Below are positions 55,773-64,000 of a stretch of DNA of 64,000 nucleotides, one piece after another. The position numbers and the translations under genes were made by a program. The first letter of the stretch is position 1. Every line of letters begins with the position of its first letter. Under the pieces are notes generated by a model. The model made no database searches and was not told where the DNA came from. It saw only the letters and a list, made by a program, of their open reading frames with translations. The stretch lies in contig BCIX01000003.1 in assembly GCA_001600095.1 (NCBI GenBank), positions 806,001-870,000 on the forward strand. Reading direction: 5' to 3'. Origin of the DNA: Bullera alba (Eukaryota; Basidiomycota; Tremellomycetes; Tremellales; Bulleraceae).

Positions 55773-56595
55773 ATGTCAGTCAGAAGGCGAGACGAGAATG
55801 TCTTTGAACGCTTAAGAGCTCCGATCGGACACAGCAAGAGAGCCATCAGGGATGAAAATGCCCAGAAGTCGGTCGGTAAAGGCGTTGAAACGAGCCAGAA
55901 AGCCAGCACCTCCGCCACAACAAGCGCTGCGCCAAAGACGAATGGTGAGTAAGCTACATGATCACATTCGGTTAGTTTTCTGAGTGTTGGCTTCAGCTTC
56001 CAGCTCGAAACCAAGTAACAACATCCGAAGAACCGCCTTGTCTTCAGTCAGTAACAGCACACCTCAACAGCCAAAGTCGACAATCAGTCAAGGCTTGACA
56101 GGGAAGGCGAACCCTCAAAGTCAGATCAAGAGGACTGCGCTCTCTTCGAAACCATCGACCGGTGCTCAGCAACTCCATCTCTCCAGCCGAAACGCACTCG
56201 TGACACCGGCAAGGAAGCCGAACACCAAGAAGGCACTCAGCGTATACACCCCTGCTATCCCAGATCAGGGTCGACGAGGCGAGAGTGATGCTGTAGAATA
56301 CATGCCTCCCCGAGCCAAAGGTCAGTCAGGGCGGTCTATTCCTCAGGGGGTCACAGATGCTGATGTGAGAGATATAGAAACACCAGTCAACATTCACGAA
56401 GAGCTCGGCCTCAGATCTGGAGCAGATGACGACCTGATCCAGGCTAGGGATACTCCTCCAGACCTGGACTTTGATTTGGCGCCCCTGGAGTCTGATCAGA
56501 TGTGTGAGCAAGTTTCGGGTACACAGATGGCATCACCATGCTGACTCGCAACAGACGGACCTAACGACGGTCTTACATCTCACTCCCATTCATAG
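55773..56595 (+). CDS. Small basic/acidic D-box protein, candidate securin
   Basis: Three exons (55773-55944, 55997-56503, 56555-56595) give 239 residues. Near the N-terminus are two DEN tripeptides in RRDENVFER and IRDENAQK. Around residue 70 is a full destruction box R-x-x-L-x-x-x-x-N (RTALSSVSN), with a second RTAL further on. A basic region (TPARKPNTKKAL) precedes the short motif VEYMPPRAK, which resembles the conserved EYxPP separase-binding motif of fungal securins. The C-terminal third is acidic. This layout (N-terminal APC/C degrons, EYxPP, acidic tail) is what Pds1/Cut2 securins share while otherwise diverging. I infer securin, not show it. The last intron (56504-56554) has a strong GTGAGC donor and CTGAC..CAG; ignoring it gives an alternative CEQVSGTQMASPC end. 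Confidence 0.7.
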
Positions 56596-56844
56596 ATCAC
56601 GAATAGACACGATTTTTGTACGATCCACTGCCCGCTAGTTTGTTTATTCTGTTGTCGCTACTGTTGTTAGAAGATGTCAGACCCGACCCGATGTGTTATA
56701 TTGATGTACATGCATGATTACGACTTTTCTGTGCGGTACACGTCCAACGGCTCAAAGCCTGGTCACTGCGGTATCTCATGTACAGATGGACCATGTCAAA
56801 GTGGTGATATTGAGGGTGTATACAAGTCGGTAGGTGTAGGGTCT

Positions 56845-59532
56845 TTACTCTGTCACCTGAGTGAGAGCGATTCTTCGTTTCTTCTTGGGAGCCTCGGTTT
56901 CTCCTCCTTCTCGCTTACTACCCGCGTCGACTCTGGGTACACTCGGCGCTGTGCCAGCGACCGAAGACCCCGACTCGGATTTGGCCCCTCCGAACACTTT
57001 GGAACTCTCTCGATCACTCTCGTCGGGCGTGGGTAGCTGCGAGCTGGGCTCAGTACTGCTCGATGCGCTGCTAGGCGGGTGAGCTGGTCCGTGCAGCGAA
57101 AATGGGGTTGTTTGCGATGGCGGCAGAGCAATACTTGACGCAACGGAGCCTTCTCTCTCGGACCGGGTGGGAGCTGGCGAATATTGTCGCATGGTGGATA
57201 CGGCGGGAGAGTGAGGCACTGGTGTGGAAGATGCCGATGGGACGTAATGCGCCGATGGCCCAGAGTGAGACTGGGCTATAGCTGCTAGTTGTCGGTGATG
57301 CTGCTGTGTCGGATGCACAGTGCCCAGTTCCGCCATGTCAAACACCACAATCGAGCAGTATCCATCGGAAGACGAGAGCATCAGAGCTTGTCCATCAGGT
57401 GACCTATTCAGTGTCAGCATGATTCCTCGCCCTCTTATAGAAGCACCTACCAAGCGACGTCCGTAAAACCAGCATAGTGTAGGCCCTTGAAAATGGCAAT
57501 GGGTCCAGCTTGCTGGGTGTCGTACAGCAGTACCGAGTCTTGACACGCCACAGCGTACAGGAGTCGATAGGGCAACTGGAATATCGATCCAATCGGCTTT
57601 TCCTTTTCCTCCTTGTCCGCCTCCTTCGAGGGCAATGGAGGCGGTGGCATCGAGAGACTGATGTGTACTGGTCCTGTGTCCTCCTTGTCCAGGATAACCT
57701 GCTTCGGCTCCGCTTGAGTGGTCGCAGCAGCACCAGTTCTGAGGTCGTAGAACACCGGGGAGAACTTGATCGCGACCGAGGCAGTCTTGTGACCGGGCAA
57801 GTGGGCAATTGGAGCTCTGGCCAAGTTGGCTCTCGAGTAGATGTATACCGTCGGTTTACCGTTGTCGACGTTCTTCGGCCTCGGGACCGAAGATGGATCG
57901 GCCGACTCGATAGAAAGAGACCGAGTGGAGAGCATAGGCGATCCCTTGAACAGCTGATCCTCGATCTGACCAGCTGGAGTCAGGAGCAGCGAGCCGTCGG
58001 GCGAGAATGTCAAACGTCTGAAGAATCTAGTGACCCCCTCCTCGCCGTACAAGCGCTGCATGATAGCGTGGCCAGAGGTCGGTGGTGCTCGGATCGCCGG
58101 TAGAGGGGGAATAGGCGAGGGTGATCTGCCAGCACGGCCGGAGAAATGCGAAGCTGAGAGTACTGGCGATGCAGCCGCCTGAGAGCCCGAGAACGATGAC
58201 CTTCGGGAACCGGGCTTAGTGGAGCTCAGTGGCGGATTCATGGCCGCAGGCTGGGGCTGTGGCGTCGATGGCACCGAAGTGCTAGGTGTCATTGGGGCGG
58301 CGGAAGGACCAGTTGTCAAACTAGGCGCCAAGTCGGCGAATTCGGATACGGTGGTGATTACGGAGCCAGTCTCTGACGTTGTGGACGCCCTTCGCACCAT
58401 ATTGGGCCGACTGCCAGATGAAATAGAGGGGGTTCGAGAATGTCGAATTTCCATGCGTGTAGCGCGTGATACTGGATGAACATCGGGCACTCCGTTGCGG
58501 AAAGCAAATGTGTTGACGTGGACAGATCTGCAGGGAGTCAGCCAACCTGAACAGACCAACTGATTTGACCTGCCTCACCTGTCTGATGACTGCGTCGCAA
58601 TGTACTCATTCAACGGGTCCCATGACACTCCCTGGACGTTGTGAGAGTGCTCTCGCAGGGCAAAAACGCATTCGCCTGTATCGATTCAGCTCAAGCTCCG
58701 ACCTCTGAGCACTCACCAGTGGAGGCCTTCCAGACCGTAGCGGTGTTGTCAGTGGATCCAGCAATGAAGAACTCTCCATCTGGAGACCAGGCGAGGTCGT
58801 AGACATGTTTGGTTGTGACTCTGCGAGGGTCAGCGGGAGGCATCTACACCGACTAGAGAATCCACTTACTGCAGCATCTTCTGCAATCTCCAGTGCTCCT
58901 TGTCGGGCAGATCCTCCGACGACGTCTCCCCAAATGTCACGCTTGGACGATCAGACGGCACCCAAAGGATGACATTGCCGTCTAGCCAATGTCAGCCGTA
59001 TACAATCTAAGGTCGCTCGGAAAGAAGAATTCGTCACTCACCATCTCCTGCAGACGCCAATGTCTGACCGTTGGGGCTGAATCTCACGACATTGACCGCA
59101 GCAGTATGTTTGGACAGAGTGGCTAGATACTCTGCCCTTGGTGGATGAGCGGGAATCTCTTGTCCCGTGAGTGCGGTGTGCGTGGACGCCGAGGAAGAAG
59201 GGATGTTGGGGTGGATCATCCATAGCTACTCAGTGTTAGTGTGATCTTTTTGCAGATGACACTGGTGCGCTAGCGAACTCACTCGGACTTTGGAGTCACC
59301 TCCTGCTGTAGCTAATCTATATTGCCTTCCGCCGGCGATCAAGTTCTGAGCTTTATCCTTGCTCTCGTCGTCCTCATTGGTGGGTAAGAGCCTCTTCAGT
59401 TGGGCAGCAGGAAGAGGCTGGAAGTCGCAAGAATACACCGCTTGCGTCTCGTGCCATCTATAGAGAAGGTCAACGTCGCATCTAGATCAAGGTGGATATT
59501 ACTTACGATATCTCGAGCACCCTGGGTCTCAT
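56845..59532 (-). CDS. CAC2: Chromatin assembly factor 1 subunit, WD40 protein (Cac2/CAF-1 p60)
   Basis: About eight exons. WD40 repeats run from the N-terminus: [96 protein letters not shown]. After a long Ser/Thr/Pro insert the repeats resume with [17 protein letters not shown], then [33 protein letters not shown] and [20 protein letters not shown]. The tail is low-complexity and ends [13 protein letters not shown]. The insert and the [17 protein letters not shown] segment are distinctive of p60/Cac2/HIR1-type proteins. CAF-1 deposits H3-H4 on replicated DNA. Hir1 is less likely because of the length and tail. Confidence 0.9.
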
Positions 59533-60053
59533 GTTGGATCCCGCTCGAGAGATATTCTATTGAAGGGTGCGAGGCGCAGATATGGTGGACCTCCAAGATA
59601 TGTGCACTGGCTCCTCAGAGGCCTTTTGTCTCGCTCGCTGTGTATGTGTGACTCTGGGCACACTCTACTGAGCGTATAATATCCGCGAGGTCAAAGGATC
59701 ACCGTGGAATTGGCAAACCCCGTTCGCAGAGTGTCACCGTCGATCACCACGGGGAAGAAGGCGGTGTGTTGGGAGATAAGCGTTGGAGCGTCAAGCGGGG
59801 GTGTTCGTTGAGAGTGTGAGGCTGGGTTGAAAGTGTCAAGTGATGTATGCACTAGAGTCTTCCCACCATCAACCAAGACCTCTCTGCCAGGAGTGCTGGA
59901 CCTGGGATGCTTCTTCGAGACCCTCTTTTGCCGAGCTTAAAACGCGCTCGGATCCGACGGAAAGCTACAAGGTTGGCTAATACGACGACACTCATGTTGC
60001 AGTCCAGTCCAGGCCCTGGACAGCTGCATACACTGACACATGAGGCTACGGAG
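59533..60053. other. 521 bp, CAC2 promoter and RIX7 3' flank
   Basis: An open frame in this region on the minus strand has no splice-consistent partner. AACGCGC near 59938 is an MCB-like fragment. Otherwise nothing seen. Confidence 0.4.
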
Positions 60054-62404
60054 CTATGCGACCATCGCCCCGCCATCTGCTGGCTCATCCTTCTCCTCCT
60101 TCATCCTCCGACCCTTGGACGGTAGACCGGCGTACTTGTCCCTCATCCGCTCATACTTGACCCTCTGTTCTCGTGACACACTCGGCCTCGTCTTCGATGC
60201 CGCGAGTTTGAAATGCTCCTCGGTCACCTGATCCACGCCTGCTTCTCCACCCACAACGTCCATGCCATCCATGTTCCTGGCCTGCCTCCTCTCAATCTCC
60301 AGATCTGCCCGGAGGGCGGCAGTGGCTGCTTCTCGGACCAAGTTGGCGATATCCGCTCCAGAGAACCCATCACACTTCTCCCCTTCGACGATGAGTTTGA
60401 TCCCTTCCCAGGCGGCCTCGGCCACCGGAGTCCGTTTGAGATGCGTCTTCAAGATATCGAATCGCTCGGAGGGGGATGGGAGGTCGACGTAGAGTGACTT
60501 GTCCAGACGACCGGGACGGATCATGGCTGGGTCGATCATGTCGGGTCTGTTTGTCGCTCCAATCACGTATACGGCCTTTCTCGCGTCAAGACCATCCAGC
60601 TCTGTGAGAAGGGTGTTGACGAGTCTGGCAGAAGATTCGGACTGGTTGTCAGCTATGCAACCGCCTGTACACTCACCATCGAATCATCACGACGGGGAAC
60701 CAGGGCGTCCAGCTCGTCGAAGAAGATGACACACGGAGCGGACGTTCTGGCTCGCGTGAAGATCTGCCTGACGGCCCGCTCACTCTCTCCGACGTACTGG
60801 GTCAAAGCGTCAGCCTTGATACGCTTAGTACCTTGCCTCATGACTCACCTTGTTGAGCAGCTCTGGACCCTTTACGCTGATGAAGTTTGCTCTACTCTCG
60901 TTTGCAACAGCTTTCGCGAGAAGCGTCTTTCCACATCCCGGCGGTCCCCAAAGCAGAACGCCACTGGGTGCGTCGATACCAAACTTCATGAATCGCTCAG
61001 GCCGTCGGATCGGCTCCACAATGGCGTAATGCAGCTCATCCCTGATCGGTTCTAGAGCCCCAACATCCGCCCACGACACGTCTGGAATCGTCGCGAAGCC
61101 CTCTCTCTTCGCTGACGGTTGGACGATTTTGAGTGCCGACTCGAAGTCGCTGTTCCGCAGAGGCAGCGCACCGAGCTGATCTGGCGATAAGGGAGGTGGG
61201 AAAGCCATGATGAAGCGGGACAGAGGATCGTCCCGGATATCGCTCGATGGGATGTAGTTCGCCGATTCGTCAATGGCCATGCTCTCCATCCCGTCGACTT
61301 CCGGCTGGGGAGGCCTTGATGCCATGGCTTCTTCGAAGAAACGTCTGATGGAGATGATCCCTGCTTCAGACGTCAAGGCGTTGAGATCTGCTGCCACGTA
61401 TCCAGGGGTAGCCTTGGCCAGCTGTCGGAAATCGATGTCGTCGGACAAGCGTAGTTCGGAGCAGAGCCGTCTCAGCATCCTTTGAAAGTCAGCATGTTTT
61501 ATCGATTTAGATCTCTACTACGACTCACTCTTCGCGAGCTTCCAGACTCGGCACTCCTATCTCAATCTCCCGGTCAAATCGCCCCGCTCGACGCAACGCC
61601 GGATCTAGTGAATCGGGTCGATTCGTAGCGCCAATGACAATGACTGTCTCTTTTGAGCTGGCGAGGTCTGAGAGAACGTCAGTGACTGCCAGCTACACTT
61701 TGATACCTTCACGCACCATCCATACAGGTCAGAAGCTGGGCAACGATTCTCCTCTCCATCTCCCTTTGGGCGGTTTCTCGCTTTGGCGTGATTGCATCGA
61801 CTTCATCCAAGAACAGAAGACACGGAGCTAGCTTTTTGGCCTCGTCGAATGTATCCCTCAGAGTCTTCTCTGACTCTCCCGACATTCCAGAGACCACACT
61901 TGGGGCAGAGATGTTGATGAACGGCAATCTCAGTGATCCAGCTAGACACTTGACCAGATGTGTCTTTCCTCCTCCTGGCACTCCATGCAGTAAGACTCCA
62001 CATGGTCGCTTGTGACCGGAAAATGCAAAGACATCTGGGTAAAGTAGTGGCAGCACTACGGCTTCTTGCAAGGCCGCTTTCTGGAGGGCGACTCCTCCTA
62101 GCGATTCCAGATCAAGGTCGGGCGGGGCATACTTCGAAGCCAAGGTCGAAGGATCGCCTCGGGGCCTCTTGCGCCGTGTTGGGGCCGCCTGAGCATCCTC
62201 CTGACCAGATGATGGTCCAGCTATATTACCAGCTGCATCTGGTGTTGAGGGCAGGGATGGCGAATTGAGTCCTATAGTCCGCTTCACCCGTCGCTTTACG
62301 GCTTGTGATGGCGGTGTCGGTATCGGCGTTGAGGATGTCGATGGCGCGGGCGAAACAGCCCATGCGGCCGTGATGGACTGATTGAGAGAGCCGGGGATGG
62401 CCAT
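60054..62404 (-). CDS. RIX7: Rix7/NVL-type AAA ATPase for 60S ribosome biogenesis
   Basis: About five exons, near 720 residues. The N-terminus is Pro/Ser/Thr-rich with a basic patch (KRRVKRTIG) and [11 protein letters not shown] domain 1 has [18 protein letters not shown], Walker [10 protein letters not shown], Walker [11 protein letters not shown] and an R-finger region [22 protein letters not shown] domain 2 has [20 protein letters not shown], Walker [15 protein letters not shown], Walker [17 protein letters not shown] and [20 protein letters not shown]. Rix7 removes assembly factors from pre-60S particles in the nucleolus. The C-terminus is basic ([11 protein letters not shown]). The promoter is shared divergently with RAD51. 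Confidence 0.93.
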
Positions 62405-62806
62405 GTTGGGGACGTGCTGAGCTTTAAGCCTTTGCTTCTGCTTGAAGTATGTCAGACACCCTACTCTATGAGCTTGACCTCGCTGGCCATGCTTGCTCGT
62501 TCAACTTTTTGTTGATGCTGGCCATCTCCGACGGAAGTCAGCGGAAGATGTCAGTTGCCACCCCGCCCAAAACCTCCAAAAGGGGCGGACAAGTTAAAGT
62601 CCTATCCAGACGCGTTCTTGTTTTCTTTTCCGAAGTCATGTCCGATCGATGGACCGGTTGACTCACCTTTCAATCGATTTTGATCGTGTTCCTCTGTCTT
62701 CCCCTTGTTCAACTCATTCCAACGATCGTAGTCAACACCTTCAAATTCACCAACTCCACCTAGGAACCAACATAGTATCGCCCTCACGTCTCTGCTATAT
62801 CACAAC
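62405..62806. other. 402-bp divergent promoter (RIX7 / RAD51)
   Basis: Contains the ACGCGT box at 62610. No coding region. Confidence 0.5.
62610..62615. promoter_or_regulatory. ACGCGT box upstream of RAD51
   Basis: A perfect ACGCGT lies about 195 bp upstream of the RAD51 ATG and a similar distance from RIX7. RAD51 is a known MBF-type target in budding yeast. The hexamer is short, so binding is a hypothesis. Confidence 0.35.

Positions 62807-64000
<1,194 letters not shown>

Overview
This is a gene-dense stretch of a basidiomycete fungal nuclear genome, most likely a tremellomycete (Cryptococcus/Kwoniella/Tremella-like). The grounds are very many short introns (about 45-70 nt, GTGAGT-type donors, CTGAC/CTNAC branch sites, CAG/TAG acceptors), microexons of 5-17 nt, short intergenic spaces and fungal gene families throughout. 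I see no CRISPR array, tRNA, rRNA or transposon. Gene models below were spliced by hand from donor/acceptor sites and reading-frame continuity. Where family resemblance is invoked it is from recognition of conserved motifs, not from a database search.

Left part (0-16 kb): a phosducin-like protein; a tiny 80-residue membrane protein sharing a bidirectional promoter with cytochrome c; a GatY/KbaY-size class II sugar-bisphosphate aldolase; a bifunctional polynucleotide kinase/3'-phosphatase; anthranilate phosphoribosyltransferase (TRP4); a condensation-fold (HxxxD) acyltransferase; about 2 kb without a gene; and a nucleotide-sugar/triose-phosphate-type transporter. A PAP2 lipid phosphatase spans 15.7-17.3 kb.

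Middle (18-35 kb): a two-domain dihydroxyacetone-kinase-family kinase lies tail to tail with an RpiB-family sugar-phosphate isomerase, the enzyme pair used for erythrulose/erythritol breakdown in other organisms. Then come SKP1, a Zn2Cys6 transcription factor, a mitochondrial NAD/nucleotide-type carrier, the nucleolar RRM protein NOP12, the Golgi/ER membrane protein YIF1 and mitochondrial ribosomal protein uS15m.

Right part (35-64 kb): 3-methylcrotonyl-CoA carboxylase alpha subunit, ribulose-phosphate 3-epimerase, the splicing helicase PRP28, V-ATPase subunit H, the spliceosomal G-patch protein SPP2, a divergent pair of paralogous small ABM-fold proteins, a membrane-bound spermidine-synthase-like protein, elongation factor SPT5, a small D-box protein that is a candidate securin, CAF-1 subunit CAC2, ribosome-biogenesis AAA ATPase RIX7, and RAD51, which runs off the right edge.

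The most interesting observations are the kinase/isomerase pair with a perfect CGG-type inverted repeat in the kinase promoter, the candidate securin, the cluster of microexons (5 nt in SKP1), and the ABM paralog pair with a shared intron position.
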